The notes: generated by a model from the letters alone, not told the origin. Positions 9,172 through 19,625 are shown, counted from the stretch's first letter. The stretch is 64,000 nt of DNA from Cryobacterium sp. (GCA_019638935.1 JAHBSW010000004.1:1-64000), one strand, 5' to 3'. Made by a program: numbers and translations.

Positions 9172-11271
9172 ATGGCCAGTTCGGACTATTCCGCCAGGCA
9201 CCTCTCGGTGCTCGAAGGGCTGGAGGCCGTTCGAAAGCGCCCGGGCATGTACATCGGCTCGACCGACTCCCGCGGCCTCATGCACTGCCTGTGGGAGATC
9301 ATCGACAACTCCGTCGACGAGGCACTCGACGGGCACGGTGACTCGATCGAGATCGTGCTGCACCCCGACAACAGCGTCGAGGTGCGCGACCACGCGCGGG
9401 GCGTTCCCATCGACATCGAACCGAAGACGGGGCTCTCGGGCGTCGAGGTGGTCTTCACGAAGCTGCACGCCGGTGGCAAGTTCGGAACGGGCTCCTATTC
9501 GTCGTCCGGCGGGCTGCACGGTGTGGGCGCATCCGTCGTCAATGCGCTCTCCGAGCGCCTCGATGTCGAGGTCGACCGTGACGGCAAGACCTGGGCGATG
9601 TCCTTTCACCGCGGCGAGCCCGGTGTGTTCAGCGACTCGGGCGAGCCTCGGCCCGACGCCGAGTTCACGCCGTTCGTCGACCGCAGCGAGCTGCGCGTCG
9701 TCGGCAAGGTGGCCAAGGGGGTCTCGGGCACTCGCGTTCGCTACTGGGCCGATCCACAGATCTTCACGCGCGGAGCTTCCTTCCAGCTCGACGACCTGCT
9801 CGAGCGCGCGCGGCAGACGGCGTTTCTCGTCAAGGGTCTCGGCATCCGCATCGAGGATCACCGCCCCGAGTCCGGCGTCGACGGCGAATCTCGCACCGAG
9901 TTCTTCCGGTACGGCGGCGGCATCGCCGAGTACGTCGACTTTCTTGCGCCGGATGCGCCGGTCACCTCGACCTGGCAGCTCACCGGATCCGGCACCTTCA
10001 CCGAGAATGTTCCGGTGCTCGACGAGCAGGGTCACATGGTGTCACGCGAGCTCGAGCGCACCTGCGAGGTCGACATCGCCCTGCGCTGGGGAACCGGTTA
10101 CGACGCGAACCTGCGCAGCTACGTCAACATCATCGCGACGCCCAAGGGCGGCACCCACGTGGCCGGGTTCGAGCAGGGCCTGATGAAGTTCCTCCGCGCC
10201 CAGGTGGAGCAGAACGCCCGTCGGCTCAAGGTCGGCAGCAACGAGAAGCTCGAGAAAGACGACATCCTTGCGGGCCTCACCGCCGTGCTCACGGTGCGCT
10301 TGCCCGAGCCGCAGTTCGAGGGTCAGACGAAGGAGGTGCTCGGCACGCCGGCCGTGCGCAACATCGTCGCGAGTGTTCTCGCGAAGGGGCTGACCGAGCG
10401 CTTCGCGTCGAGCAAGCGCGACGATAAGACCCAGGCTGCGCTCGTGCTCGACAAGATCGTCGCCGAGATGAAGGCACGCGTTTCGGCGCGTGCGCACAAG
10501 GAGACTCAGCGGCGCAAGAACGCCCTGGAGAGCTCGTCACTGCCGGCGAAGCTCGTCGACTGTCGCTCGAACGACGTGGGCAATAGCGAGCTCTTCATCG
10601 TCGAGGGTGATTCGGCGCTCGGCACGGCGAAGCTCGCGCGGGACAGCGAGTACCAGGCGCTCCTGCCGATCCGCGGCAAGATCCTCAACGTGCAGAAGGC
10701 CTCCGTCTCCGACATGCTGTCGAACGCCGAGTGCGCGTCGATCATTCAGGTCATCGGCGCCGGCTCGGGGCGCAGCTTCGAGCTGTCGGCTGCACGCTAC
10801 GGCAAGGTCATCATCATGAGCGATGCGGACGTCGACGGCGCGCACATCCGCACCCTTCTGCTCACGCTCTTCTACCGCTACATGCCCGACATGATTCGTG
10901 ACGGCCGCGTCTATGCCGCGGTGCCGCCGCTGCACCGCGTGATCGTCATGAACCCCGGCAGCAAGCCCAACGAGACCATCTACACCTATTCCGAGCGACA
11001 GCTGCAGGAACTGCTCGCGAAGCTGCAGAAGGCGGGAAAGCGCTACCAGGACCCGATTCAGCGCTACAAGGGGCTCGGCGAGATGGATGCCGAGCAGCTC
11101 GCCTCGACGACGATGGATCGCAGCAATCGGCTGTTGCGGCGCGTGCTCATCGAAGACGGCGCGAAGGCCGAGGGCGTTTTCGAGTTGCTCATGGGCAATG
11201 ACGTCACGCCGCGCAAGGAGTTCATCATCGCCGGTGCCGCCGAGCTCAGCCGCGACCGCATCGACGTCTAA
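9172..11271 (+). CDS. parE: DNA topoisomerase IV subunit B (type IIA topoisomerase ATPase subunit)
   Basis: 699-aa ATPase subunit of a type IIA topoisomerase, which with ParC decatenates chromosomes. The GHKL ATPase domain has EIIDNSVDEA (Asn46), DHARGVPID and GLHGVGASVVNALS. The TOPRIM domain has FIVEGDSALGTAK and the metal-binding IIMSDADVDGAHI. The C-terminus ends with the usual RYKGLGEMD block. Start is supported by AAGGAG 8 nt upstream. It is convergent with the parC side rather than adjacent in gyrBA order, and the location near sigA and sepH matches actinobacterial topo IV, so parE is preferred over gyrB. Confidence 0.9.
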   Translation: MASSDYSARHLSVLEGLEAVRKRPGMYIGSTDSRGLMHCLWEIIDNSVDEALDGHGDSIEIVLHPDNSVEVRDHARGVPIDIEPKTGLSGVEVVFTKLHAGGKFGTGSYSSSGGLHGVGASVVNALSERLDVEVDRDGKTWAMSFHRGEPGVFSDSGEPRPDAEFTPFVDRSELRVVGKVAKGVSGTRVRYWADPQIFTRGASFQLDDLLERARQTAFLVKGLGIRIEDHRPESGVDGESRTEFFRYGGGIAEYVDFLAPDAPVTSTWQLTGSGTFTENVPVLDEQGHMVSRELERTCEVDIALRWGTGYDANLRSYVNIIATPKGGTHVAGFEQGLMKFLRAQVEQNARRLKVGSNEKLEKDDILAGLTAVLTVRLPEPQFEGQTKEVLGTPAVRNIVASVLAKGLTERFASSKRDDKTQAALVLDKIVAEMKARVSARAHKETQRRKNALESSSLPAKLVDCRSNDVGNSELFIVEGDSALGTAKLARDSEYQALLPIRGKILNVQKASVSDMLSNAECASIIQVIGAGSGRSFELSAARYGKVIIMSDADVDGAHIRTLLLTLFYRYMPDMIRDGRVYAAVPPLHRVIVMNPGSKPNETIYTYSERQLQELLAKLQKAGKRYQDPIQRYKGLGEMDAEQLASTTMDRSNRLLRRVLIEDGAKAEGVFELLMGNDVTPRKEFIIAGAAELSRDRIDV

Positions 11272-11672
11272 CTGTCAGACGGCTTCGCGTCGCCGTTCTT
11301 GCGACGCTCCTCGAGCTCGGATTCGAGCTGACGGATGCGATCCAGCTCTTCCTGCTCGGCGATCTCGCGCTCGAGGGCGGCGAGCTGCTCCTCGGTCGAC
11401 CGCGTGTCGGCGCGGGCGGGCGCATTGAACAGCGGCGGTGCCGACTGCTGTCGCGGCGCGCGCTGACCTCCCAGGGTGGGGCGCGGGGTGCTCGTGCCCG
11501 GTTCGCGTCCGACGAGGAACCAGACGATGCTGCCCGCGACCGGCACGATGATGATGAGCAGGATCCAGATCAGTTTCGGCAGCCCGCGGATCGCGCTGTC
11601 GTCGCGTGAGATGACGTCGAACAGCGCGACGATCGTCACGAGCAAGATGAGTACGGAGATGACGACCTGCAT
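11268..11672 (-). CDS. PLDc_N-domain membrane protein
   Basis: 134-aa small membrane protein. Residues 1-22 and about 33-57 are hydrophobic helices with the PLDc_N pattern (LPKLIWILLIIIVPVAGSIVWF), followed by a Pro/Arg-rich linker and a charged coiled-coil tail (EEQLAALEREIAEQEELDRIRQ). Function is unknown; such proteins are often called negative regulators of sigma-Y or phospholipase D N-terminal-like, without evidence here. It follows parC by 10 nt on the same strand and its stop overlaps the parE stop by 4 nt. Confidence 0.75.
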   Translation of the reverse strand: MQVVISVLILLVTIVALFDVISRDDSAIRGLPKLIWILLIIIVPVAGSIVWFLVGREPGTSTPRPTLGGQRAPRQQSAPPLFNAPARADTRSTEEQLAALEREIAEQEELDRIRQLESELEERRKNGDAKPSDS

Positions 11673-11682
11673 AGCCGGAAGT

Positions 11683-14172
11683 CTACTTGGCGGGGGCTGC
11701 GCCGAGGGAACCGATGACGGCGGCAAGGGGGGTTCCCGTCGCGTCGCGCTTCGCCCCGGCATCCGGAAGCTCGCGAACGGTGCCGTCGGCGCCGACGGCG
11801 TGCACGGACTCCGGACCGACCCACGCGACGGCGAGTGAGCTCTCGCCCTTGCGGAAGGTGTGGCAGCGCACACCGCCCGTTCCGCGGCCCTTGCCGGGGA
11901 ACTCGGCGAACGCCGACACCTTCGCGTGCCCCGGGTCGGTGCCGGCGATCGTGTCGATCGCGGTCGACACCGTCGCGACGACAATGGGCGCGGCGGGATC
12001 CACCGACGTGAAGTGGATCACGGCCGCCGACGGGGCGACGCGAACGCCGGACATGCCCGCGGCGCTGCGTCCCTGCGGTCGTACCTGTGTGGCCGGGAAG
12101 TGCAGCAGCTGGGCGTCTGTCGTCACGAACACGAGTTCTTCTGCGTCGGGGCTGAGGGCCGCGCCGACGACCTCGTCGCCGTTCTTGAGGGAGATGAGCT
12201 CGACATCCGGCCTCTGAGGCAGCTCGCTGAGGGCGACGCGCTTGACGGTTCCCTGTTTGGTGCCGAGCGCGATGGGGGCGTCACCGTCCAGTGGCACGAG
12301 CGCGAGCACGCGCTCCTTCTTCGCATCGAGCGCGAGGTACTCCGCCGCCTTGACGCCGGCCGCCAGCTGAATGGAGCTTTGCGGCACGTGGGGAAGGTCG
12401 ACGGGGGAGAGGCGGATGAGTCTGCCGAGGTTCGTGACGGCACCCACCTCGCCGCGCGTGGTCGTGGTGACCTCGGAGCGGATCGCGTCGTGCTTGCTGC
12501 GCTTGCTCGGTTTGGCGGGAGCTCCCAGGGTGTCGTCACTGAGGTCGATGCAGATGACCCGGCCGGTCGTCGACAGCAGCACGCGACAGGGCCGATCGGC
12601 GATCTCGAGCACGGGGGTTGCCGCTTTCGAACGGCCCGAGGTCGTGGCCACCGAGGGTCCCGCCTCGGTGAGCAGGGTGCGACGCGGCGTGCCGAACCTC
12701 TCCGCCACGGCGTCGAGCTCGTCGCTCACCACCTGTCGCACGTGAGCGGGGTTCGAGAGGATGTGCTCGAGCTGCGCGATCTCGGTGCGCAGGGTGTCGC
12801 GCTCGCTCTCGAGCTCGATACGGGAGAACTTCGTGAGACGGCGCAGGCGCAGCTCGAGAATGTAGTCGCTCTGCGCCTCACTGAGGTCGAAGACGTCGAT
12901 GAGTCGCCGGCGCGCGGCATCCGCATCATCGCTTGCTCGAATGACCTGGATGACCTCGTCGATGTCGAGAATGGCGATGAGCAGGCCCTCGACGAGGTGC
13001 AGGCGCTCCTGCTTGCGCGCGAGCCTGAACTTCGAGCGCCGCGTCGTCACTGAGATGCGGTGATCGAGGTAGACCTGCAGCAGCTCTCGCAGGCCCAGCG
13101 TCTTGGGACCGCCTTCGACGAGCGCGACGTTGTTGATGTTGAACTGGTCTTCGAGCGGGGTGTGCTTGAAGAGCTGCTCGAGCACGGCGGTCGCGTTGAA
13201 GCCGGTCTTGATGCCGATCACGAGCCGCAGCCCGTGCTTGCGGTCGGTGAGGTCGGTGACGTCGGAGATGCCGGAGAGCTTCTTCGAGTTGACGCCGTCC
13301 TTGATCTTCTCGATGACCTTCTCGGCGCCCACCATGTAGGGCAGCTCGGTGACGACGAGTCCCGTCTTGCGCGCGGAGAGCTGCTCGACGGTCACGGTTG
13401 CGCGGGTCTTGAAGCTGCCGCGACCCGTCTCGTAGGCGTCGCGGATGCCGGAGAGCCCTGCGATCGTGCCACCGGTGGGCAGGTCGGGGCCGGGCACGAA
13501 CGACATGAGATCGTCGAGGGCTGCCTCGGGGTTGTCGAGCAGGTAGCGAGCGGCCCCCACGACCTCGACGAGGTTGTGCGGTGCCATGTTGGTGGCCATG
13601 CCGACCGCGATTCCGCTCGCGCCGTTGACGAGCAGGTTGGGGAACGCGGCGGGCAGCACTTCGGGCTGCTGCAGCTGGTTGTCGTAGTTGGGCACGAAGT
13701 CGACGACGTCTTCGTCGAGGTCTTCCGTGAGGGCGAGGGCGGCGGCGGCGAGGCGCGCCTCGGTGTAGCGCGGGGCGGCGGGGCCGTCGTCGAGCGACCC
13801 GAAGTTGCCGTGACCGTCGATGAGCGGCACGCGCATGATGAACGGCTGGTTGAGGCGCACCATGGCGTCGTAGATCGATGCATCCCCGTGCGGGTGCAGC
13901 TTGCCCATGACGTCGCCCACGACGCGAGCCGACTTGACGTGACCGCGATCCGGGCGCAGGCCCATCTCCGACATCTGGTACAGGATGCGGCGCTGCACCG
14001 GCTTGAGACCGTCGCGGGCATCCGGCAGGGCACGCGAGTAGATGACCGAGTAGGCGTACTCGAGAAACGAGCCCTCCATCTCGGTCGAGACGTCGATCTC
14101 GTCGATTCGTTCGCCGGTGGAGGATGCGTCAGCGGAGGCCGACTTTTCGGGGGCAGATGGGGGCGTAGTCAT
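11683..14172 (-). CDS. parC: DNA topoisomerase IV subunit A
   Basis: 829-aa breakage-reunion subunit. [16 protein letters not shown] (about residues 52-67) and [18 protein letters not shown] (86-103) belong to the winged-helix quinolone-binding region, and the catalytic tyrosine is Tyr136 in [10 protein letters not shown] six-blade C-terminal beta-pinwheel follows, with only a degenerate GyrA-box-like segment. It faces parE tail to tail, separated by the PLDc_N gene. GyrA is the alternative, but the neighbourhood and divergence favour ParC. Confidence 0.88.
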   Translation of the reverse strand: MTTPPSAPEKSASADASSTGERIDEIDVSTEMEGSFLEYAYSVIYSRALPDARDGLKPVQRRILYQMSEMGLRPDRGHVKSARVVGDVMGKLHPHGDASIYDAMVRLNQPFIMRVPLIDGHGNFGSLDDGPAAPRYTEARLAAAALALTEDLDEDVVDFVPNYDNQLQQPEVLPAAFPNLLVNGASGIAVGMATNMAPHNLVEVVGAARYLLDNPEAALDDLMSFVPGPDLPTGGTIAGLSGIRDAYETGRGSFKTRATVTVEQLSARKTGLVVTELPYMVGAEKVIEKIKDGVNSKKLSGISDVTDLTDRKHGLRLVIGIKTGFNATAVLEQLFKHTPLEDQFNINNVALVEGGPKTLGLRELLQVYLDHRISVTTRRSKFRLARKQERLHLVEGLLIAILDIDEVIQVIRASDDADAARRRLIDVFDLSEAQSDYILELRLRRLTKFSRIELESERDTLRTEIAQLEHILSNPAHVRQVVSDELDAVAERFGTPRRTLLTEAGPSVATTSGRSKAATPVLEIADRPCRVLLSTTGRVICIDLSDDTLGAPAKPSKRSKHDAIRSEVTTTTRGEVGAVTNLGRLIRLSPVDLPHVPQSSIQLAAGVKAAEYLALDAKKERVLALVPLDGDAPIALGTKQGTVKRVALSELPQRPDVELISLKNGDEVVGAALSPDAEELVFVTTDAQLLHFPATQVRPQGRSAAGMSGVRVAPSAAVIHFTSVDPAAPIVVATVSTAIDTIAGTDPGHAKVSAFAEFPGKGRGTGGVRCHTFRKGESSLAVAWVGPESVHAVGADGTVRELPDAGAKRDATGTPLAAVIGSLGAAPAK

Positions 14173-14184
14173 AGGATGGCATCC

Positions 14185-15327
14185 ATGCTATCGGCGACCG
14201 GTTTCACGAGACCGAGCCTTGCCGATGTGTTCGAAAGTTCGTTTCGCTCACTGACCGGAGACCCGAACCCGCTGGCTCTGCCCGCGGTCGACCGGGCTGT
14301 GGTCGTCGTCGTCGATGGTCTTGGAGTGAGCGTGCTCGCCGAGCGAGCCGGGCACGCTCGAACCCTCGCCGGAGCCATGACCAAGTCGTCGGTGGCGCTC
14401 TCTGGATTCTCGACCACGACCGCGACGGGCCTCACCACCCTCACCACTGGCACCCACCCCGGCGAGCACGGGATGGTCGGCTACACCGCCCTTGATCCCG
14501 AGAACGACCGCGTCGTGCAGCTGCTCACGGGCTGGGACGATCGCCTCGACCCCTTCACCTGGCAGCGCTCGCGAACGGTGTTCGAGCGGGCGACGGATGC
14601 GGGGATCCCCAGCTTTGCGGTCGCTCTCGAGCGCTTCAGAGGCACGGGATTCACCAACGCCGTCCTGCGCGGTGCGGACTTCCAGGGTGGTGGCAGCATC
14701 GCCGATCGAGTCGACCGAGTCCGGCGCATCCTCGACCGAAACGACCACGCGCTCGTCTACGTCTACGCCGCCGAGCTGGACCACGCCGCACACAATCACG
14801 GACGCGACTCCGCGAAGTGGGTGAGAGCGCTCGAAGCCGTGGATGCCGCGGTCACCTCGTTGGCGGAGTCCCTCGGCCTCGGCGAGGGGATGCTGGTCAC
14901 CGCCGACCACGGTTCGCTCGACGTACCGCGAGAAGCTCACGTGCTGTTCGACACCGCACCGGGCTTGCTCGACGGCATCCGTCACATCGCGGGGGAGCCG
15001 CGCGCGCTTCAGCTGCACCTCGAACCCGACGCGAGCGACGAGATCCGCGCACGCATCGTCGAACGCTGGCGGGCGAGCGAGGGTGACCGTGCATGGGTGC
15101 TCACCCGGGCGGAGGCTCTTGAGCAAGGTCTGTTCGGGCCGTCGGTGCACCCGCTCGTCGAGCCCCGCATCGGCGACATCATCATCGCGGCGCGCAAACG
15201 CATCGCCTACTACGATTCGCGAGCCGACCCTCAGCCGCGATCGATGATCGGACAGCACGGCTCCCTCACCGAGGAGGAGACCCGCGTGCCGCTGCTGCGG
15301 TTCGGCGCGTTTGCGCGTGCGAGGTGA
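14185..15327 (+). CDS. Alkaline phosphatase superfamily phosphodiesterase (nucleotide pyrophosphatase-like)
   Basis: 380-aa metal-dependent phosphodiesterase/pyrophosphatase homologue. VVVVVDGLG holds the first metal Asp, [14 protein letters not shown] contains the nucleophile Thr/Ser, [15 protein letters not shown] supplies Asp/His ligands, and VTADHGSLD supplies another Asp-His pair. Substrate unknown. ATG 14185 is preferred because AGGA lies 8 nt upstream; the in-frame ATG 14176 lies only 3 nt from the divergent parC start. This very tight divergent arrangement means each promoter must lie within the other gene or be very compact. Confidence 0.85.
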   Translation: MLSATGFTRPSLADVFESSFRSLTGDPNPLALPAVDRAVVVVVDGLGVSVLAERAGHARTLAGAMTKSSVALSGFSTTTATGLTTLTTGTHPGEHGMVGYTALDPENDRVVQLLTGWDDRLDPFTWQRSRTVFERATDAGIPSFAVALERFRGTGFTNAVLRGADFQGGGSIADRVDRVRRILDRNDHALVYVYAAELDHAAHNHGRDSAKWVRALEAVDAAVTSLAESLGLGEGMLVTADHGSLDVPREAHVLFDTAPGLLDGIRHIAGEPRALQLHLEPDASDEIRARIVERWRASEGDRAWVLTRAEALEQGLFGPSVHPLVEPRIGDIIIAARKRIAYYDSRADPQPRSMIGQHGSLTEEETRVPLLRFGAFARAR

Positions 15328-15342
15328 CGCCCTCCCCGCGGG

Positions 15343-16134
15343 TCAGCTGCTCTTGCGCATCGCACGAACCCCGATGACGAGTCCGATCGCGGCGAGCACG
15401 ATCGCAGAGGTCCAGCCCCATAGCACGGCCGTATCGCCCAGGTTGCCTGCGAGCAGTGCGCGCTCCGCCTGCACCACCCAGTTCACCGGGTTAACCGTGG
15501 CGATCGCTTGCATCCACGCGGGACTGTCGTCGAGCGGCAGCAGCATTCCGGAGAGGATCAGCAGCGGAAAGATCAGAGTCTGCTGCACTCCCCAGAAGAG
15601 CCACTCGCGATCCTTCGTCCCCAGGGCAAGCGTGTAGGAGAGCGAGCCGAGACCGACCCCGAAGACCGCGAGAAGCGCGAGTCCGATGACTAGACCGCCC
15701 CAGTGGATCGCGAACCCGAACGGCCAGGCGATGAGCACGATGATGAGCGCCTGCACCGCGATCGGGGCGATCTCCTTGAGTGCGCGGCCGACCAGCAGCG
15801 AGGAGCGCGCGAGCGGTGCGACGAGCGTGCGCTCGTGCGAGCCGGTCATCATCTCGTACTGCAGGTTCGAGCCGGTCGCTCCGGTTCCGAAGAGAACGAT
15901 CATCACGAGCACGCCCGGCACGAACCACTGCAGAGTCTCGCCGATGGGCATTCCGGACTGACCGATCAGCAGGGGGGCGAACAGTCCGAGAAAGATCAGT
16001 GGCTGCACGAGGCTGAAGATCAGTGTGAATGGGTCGCGCGCGACGGGCTTGAGCTCGCGCGTCAGCACGTTCCAGGTGTCGCGGGCCGCGTTTTCTCGCA
16101 CGGCGGTGTCGTGATGATTGGTCTGAATGGTCAT
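15343..16134 (-). CDS. ABC-2 type transporter permease (DrrB-like)
   Basis: 263-aa membrane subunit with six predicted hydrophobic segments between about residues 38 and 256, typical of ABC-2 drug/daunorubicin-type exporters. It overlaps the ATPase gene upstream by ATGA (16131-16134), so the two are co-translated. Substrate is not visible from sequence. A divergent WYL-type regulator sits upstream of the pair. Confidence 0.88.
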   Translation of the reverse strand: MTIQTNHHDTAVRENAARDTWNVLTRELKPVARDPFTLIFSLVQPLIFLGLFAPLLIGQSGMPIGETLQWFVPGVLVMIVLFGTGATGSNLQYEMMTGSHERTLVAPLARSSLLVGRALKEIAPIAVQALIIVLIAWPFGFAIHWGGLVIGLALLAVFGVGLGSLSYTLALGTKDREWLFWGVQQTLIFPLLILSGMLLPLDDSPAWMQAIATVNPVNWVVQAERALLAGNLGDTAVLWGWTSAIVLAAIGLVIGVRAMRKSS

Positions 16135-17225
16135 CGTCGGGCTCCTGCGGTTGTCGCTGTCGGCGTGTGGTCGTTCGGTTGTTCCGAGTTCTCGTCGTCG
16201 GGCGATGCATCGGTCTGCGCGGTCTCCTCGCTCTCGTGGGTCTCACCGGCGTCTCGCAGTGTTCGTCCAGTGAGTGCGAGGAAGACATCGTCGAGCGTCG
16301 GGGGCACGCCGGTCGCTCGCGTGACGGTGATCTTCTGAGCGTCGAGGGCCCGCACGGCGGAGGGCAGCAGGGTGTCGCCGTCCGGTGCTGTGACGGTGAT
16401 CGTCGTCTCCGTGTCGGCCCGCACGCTGCGGTCGGTGAGCTGCTGCACCACGGGGATGGCGCGTTCGGCGTCGCTGGTGGTCGCGAAGCCGAGGGTCAGC
16501 ACGTCACCGGCGAGTTCCGCCTTGAGACGCGGCGCCGTATCGTCGGCGATGACGCGCCCCCTGTCCATCACCATGACCCGCTCGGCGTACCGATCCGCCT
16601 CCTCGAGGTAATGGGTGGTGAGGAACACCGTCGTGCCGTGCTGGGTGCGGAGGTCGAGGATGTGCTTCCACAGGTTCGCCCGGCTCTGCGGATCGAGGCC
16701 GGTCGACGGTTCGTCGAGAAAGAGAAGCGGCGGCGAGTGCATGAGTCCCAGTGCGACGTCGAGTCGCCGCTTCTGGCCGCCGCTGAGCTGCTGCACGGAG
16801 CGCAGCGCGAAACCGGTGAGATCGAGCGATTCGATGAGCTCGTCTGCGCGCTGCTTCGCGGCAGCGCGAGTCATGCCGTAGAACGCGCCCTGGCTCAGCA
16901 GTTCGTCGCGAGCGCGTTGCGAGAAGCTGCCGCTCGTGAGTTGGCCGACGTAGCCGATACGTGCGCGAACGTCGGCGGGTTGCGTCAGGATGTCGTGGCC
17001 GACGACTCGTGCGGTGCCGGAGGTCGGCGGGATGAGGGTCGTGAGCATGCGCAGACTCGTCGACTTTCCCGCACCGTTCGGTCCGAGAAAGGCGACCAGC
17101 TCGCCGCGGCCGACGTGAAAGTCGAGGTTGCTCACAGCCTCGACGACTTTCTTCGAGTTCTTCTTCGGCTGGTCGGGAAACCGCTTGGTCAAGCCACGCG
17201 CTTCGATGATGGTTTCAGTGCTCAT
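16131..17225 (-). CDS. ABC transporter ATP-binding protein (DrrA-like)
   Basis: 364-aa exporter ATPase. Walker A GPNGAGKST, signature LSGGQKRRLDVALG, Walker B LLFLDEPSTGLD and the H-loop TTHYLEEAD are all present, followed by a DUF4162-like C-terminal domain and a ~45-residue acidic/Thr-Pro tail that is not part of the core family. TAGTCT lies 6 nt before the ATG, pointing to a leaderless transcript, with an inverted repeat over its expected -35 region. Divergent from the WYL regulator that probably controls it. Confidence 0.9.
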   Translation of the reverse strand: MSTETIIEARGLTKRFPDQPKKNSKKVVEAVSNLDFHVGRGELVAFLGPNGAGKSTSLRMLTTLIPPTSGTARVVGHDILTQPADVRARIGYVGQLTSGSFSQRARDELLSQGAFYGMTRAAAKQRADELIESLDLTGFALRSVQQLSGGQKRRLDVALGLMHSPPLLFLDEPSTGLDPQSRANLWKHILDLRTQHGTTVFLTTHYLEEADRYAERVMVMDRGRVIADDTAPRLKAELAGDVLTLGFATTSDAERAIPVVQQLTDRSVRADTETTITVTAPDGDTLLPSAVRALDAQKITVTRATGVPPTLDDVFLALTGRTLRDAGETHESEETAQTDASPDDENSEQPNDHTPTATTAGARR

Positions 17226-17231
17226 GCGTAG

Positions 17232-17237
17232 AGACTA
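17232..17237 (-). promoter_or_regulatory. Putative -10 of ABC exporter operon (leaderless)
   Basis: TAGTCT on the minus strand, 6 nt before the ATG at 17225. Confidence 0.45.
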
Positions 17238-17248
17238 GGAACCAACAC

Positions 17249-17263
17249 GGACAGTTCTTGTCC
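17249..17263. promoter_or_regulatory. Inverted repeat GGACA-N5-TGTCC, candidate WYL-regulator operator
   Basis: Perfect 5-bp arms with a 5-nt centre in the 61-bp gap between the divergent exporter operon and WYL regulator. It overlaps the position expected for the exporter -35, and CATTAT (17265-17270) beside it could be the regulator's -10. Confidence 0.4.
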
Positions 17264-17286
17264 TCATTATGCGAGAATCTTGAACC

Positions 17287-18285
17287 ATGCCCGGCACGAC
17301 CGAACGAGCGCTTGCGCTGCTCAACCTCCTGCAGACGCACCGTCACTGGAGCGGTCCGGATCTCGCGCTCCGGCTGCAGGTGACCGAACGCACCGTGCGG
17401 CGAGACGTGGACCGACTGCGGGAGCTGGGTTATCGCATCGAATCGACACCGGGCGCGGCGGGCGGCTACCGGCTCGAAGCCGGCAGCGCGGTTCCACCGC
17501 TGCTGCTCACCGACGAGGAGGCCGTGGCTATGGCGATCGGGCTGCGCGTCGTCGCAGCCACACGGCTCATCGGCGGACACGAGACCACACTGACCGCACT
17601 CGCGAAGCTCGAGCAGGTGCTTCCGGCATCGTTGCGTCGTCGAGTCAACGCGCTCGCCGACTCGGTTCGACCAGCGGGCATACGCTCCGGAGCCGCCGTT
17701 TCCACCGAGCTGCTGGGCGATCTGGCGCTCGCGTGCCGCGATCACGAACGTGTGCGATTCACCTACACCGCGGCATCCGGGGTCGTCACACGGCGCCGAG
17801 TCGAACCACACGTTCTCGTTCCCGCCGACCGGCACTGGTACCTGCTCTGCTGGGACCTCGAGAAGGAGGCGTGGCGCACCTTCCGCGTCGACCGCCTCGC
17901 GCGGATCGAGCACACCCGCGTGCGCTTCGAGCCGAGGCCGCTGACGCCCGAGCAGGTCGAGGAATTCATCCTCGTCGCTCAGTCCTGGGTGCGACAGCCG
18001 GTCGAAGCCGACGTGGTCATGGAACTGAGTCTCGATGACGTGCGAGCCGCCTTCGGCGAGTGGTCTCAGGGAGCGGAGGCCGAGGGCTCTGGGAAAACGC
18101 GATGGCCGGTCGGCGGGCGAGACTTTCGCGAGACGATGTACGGCATGACCTTCATCCCGCCCGGTGTGGAGTTCACCACCGATCTCGCGGAGCCCGGCCG
18201 TTCGCAGCTGCGCGAGGTGCTGGTGCGAATCGTGAGGGCGCTGGATGCGGACTACCCTCCGGCGGCGAGGCAGCCCTCGGCGTAG
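17287..18285 (+). CDS. YafY/WYL-family transcriptional regulator
   Basis: 332 aa with an N-terminal winged helix (RALALLNLLQTHRHWSGPDL, then RTVRRDVDRLRELGY, about residues 5-45) and a WYL ligand-sensing domain about residues 145-225 (RVEPHVLVPADRHWYLLCWD). The WYL motif itself is relaxed to WYL at HWYLLCWD. The family senses small molecules or nucleic acid ligands and usually controls adjacent genes; the divergent ABC exporter is the likely target. Convergent with sepH. Confidence 0.88.
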   Translation: MPGTTERALALLNLLQTHRHWSGPDLALRLQVTERTVRRDVDRLRELGYRIESTPGAAGGYRLEAGSAVPPLLLTDEEAVAMAIGLRVVAATRLIGGHETTLTALAKLEQVLPASLRRRVNALADSVRPAGIRSGAAVSTELLGDLALACRDHERVRFTYTAASGVVTRRRVEPHVLVPADRHWYLLCWDLEKEAWRTFRVDRLARIEHTRVRFEPRPLTPEQVEEFILVAQSWVRQPVEADVVMELSLDDVRAAFGEWSQGAEAEGSGKTRWPVGGRDFRETMYGMTFIPPGVEFTTDLAEPGRSQLREVLVRIVRALDADYPPAARQPSA

Positions 18286-18311
18286 CGGCGGCTTCGGGCT
18301 GGGAGGACGGC

Positions 18312-19415
18312 TCAGGCGGGATCGCCGTCGGGCTTCGCTCCGAACACGATCTCGTCCCAACTGGGCATCGCTACACGTCCCCTGCGGTTCTTGCCTGCGG
18401 ACGGCTGCTGTGAGCCGGCGGGAGGGGCGAAGCGCGAGTGCTCTGGCGGCACCTCGGGCTCAAGGTCGCTGTCGTCGACCGGCACATCGAGAATCGTGAT
18501 GCCGCCAGGTCGATTCTCGGCGCCGTTCCCGCTGACGCCTGCGGTGCCGAGACCGGCAGGCCCGAACTCGTCGTCGTCGTACTGCGCTGCTTCGCGCTCC
18601 CCGCGGCGCCGACGGAGCGCCTCGAGCAGGTCCGCGGTCTGACTCGATGGGGTGGGGTCGGAGTTCTCGGCTCCGGCGATCGGAACCGATGGCCCACGAA
18701 CCCCCAGTTCGATGACGGGCGCGGGGGCGGGGTGAGGCTGGGTGTCGGCCATGCGGAGCTCGGTCTCGTGGAAGGCACCGGAATCGAAACGCGTTTCGTC
18801 GGGGACACGAGGTTCGGGCGCTACGGCGCGCAGCCGGGGGATGAGCGAGCCGGTGACCTCTCCCTGCTGGGAGAGCGTGATCGCCTCATTGTTCATGGGC
18901 ACGAGTGTCGACTTGCGAGGCTCGAATCCCCAGCGCGCATCGTGGTCGATCGAATCCGCGGTGAAGGCCAGTTTGACGATCCAGCCGGCGTCGGGTTCCT
19001 TCCAGCTCGCCCAGCGCACGTGCGCGGCACCGAGATCGCCCAGCCGCGCGAGGATGACGGAGCCGAACGTTCGGGCTTCCGCCGCCGAATCGGTGTCCGC
19101 AGCGGTGTTGACCGGAATCGCCAGGGCTGACTCGATGACGTAGTCGCGTTCGGCGAGCACGGGGCCTTCGAATTTCTCGATGTACTCGAGCGGCGCACCC
19201 GTGATCGAGGCGACGTCGGCGGCCGACATCCCGGCGCGAATGTGCGCCTGGATCTCGCGAGGGCTCAGTCGGCGCGCAGATCCGTCGTCAACGGGGCGCG
19301 CACTCCGCAGGGCGGTGCGCAGGCTCTCGTCAATCGTGACCTTGAACCTCTCGCCGGCCGCACCCTCGAGCAGAAGGGTGTCGGACTCGGCGCCAATCAC
19401 AGTCAGCTCGTGCAT
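18312..19415 (-). CDS. sepH: Septation protein SepH (DUF3071)
   Basis: 367-aa actinobacterial cell division protein. The N-terminal DUF3071 region (MHELTVIGAESDTLLLEG..., residues 1 to ~165) includes the helix-turn-helix-like segment SPREIQAHIRAGMSAADVA. The rest is a disordered Pro/Asp-rich tail ending in the conserved short motif RGRVAMPSWDEIVFG. In Streptomyces and Mycobacterium SepH binds FtsZ and promotes filament assembly. AGGGAA precedes the ATG. Gene position close to topo IV and dut matches Streptomyces. Confidence 0.92.
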   Translation of the reverse strand: MHELTVIGAESDTLLLEGAAGERFKVTIDESLRTALRSARPVDDGSARRLSPREIQAHIRAGMSAADVASITGAPLEYIEKFEGPVLAERDYVIESALAIPVNTAADTDSAAEARTFGSVILARLGDLGAAHVRWASWKEPDAGWIVKLAFTADSIDHDARWGFEPRKSTLVPMNNEAITLSQQGEVTGSLIPRLRAVAPEPRVPDETRFDSGAFHETELRMADTQPHPAPAPVIELGVRGPSVPIAGAENSDPTPSSQTADLLEALRRRRGEREAAQYDDDEFGPAGLGTAGVSGNGAENRPGGITILDVPVDDSDLEPEVPPEHSRFAPPAGSQQPSAGKNRRGRVAMPSWDEIVFGAKPDGDPA

Positions 19416-19556
19416 GGTTCCCTGCTTCGTTCGGCCTGCTTGATCGGCCAGTGCGATCGGGTCCAGCGTGCCATGTCCTCGCCGAAAACCCGGGAATATC
19501 GCGGGCGTGCCGTGAGTTGCACACCCTGCACCGAGAAAAGTCCCGCGGGTTTGCTA

Positions 19557-19584
19557 TTGACATTCGGATGATGCAGACTATGCG
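19557..19584 (+). promoter_or_regulatory. SigA-type promoter upstream of DUF4193 gene
   Basis: Consensus -35 TTGACA (19557-19562), 16-nt spacer, and TATGCG as a partial -10. About 35 nt of leader precede the start. It is one of few good -35 boxes in the window. Confidence 0.45.
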
Positions 19585-19625
19585 CGCCGATTCATACGAA
19601 CGCAGTTGACAAGAAGTGGATGGGG

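Noticed and set aside
9172..14172. Calling the pair gyrB/gyrA
   Set aside because: The genes are convergent, the C-terminal GyrA-box is degenerate, and the sigA-parE/parC-sepH context fits topoisomerase IV.
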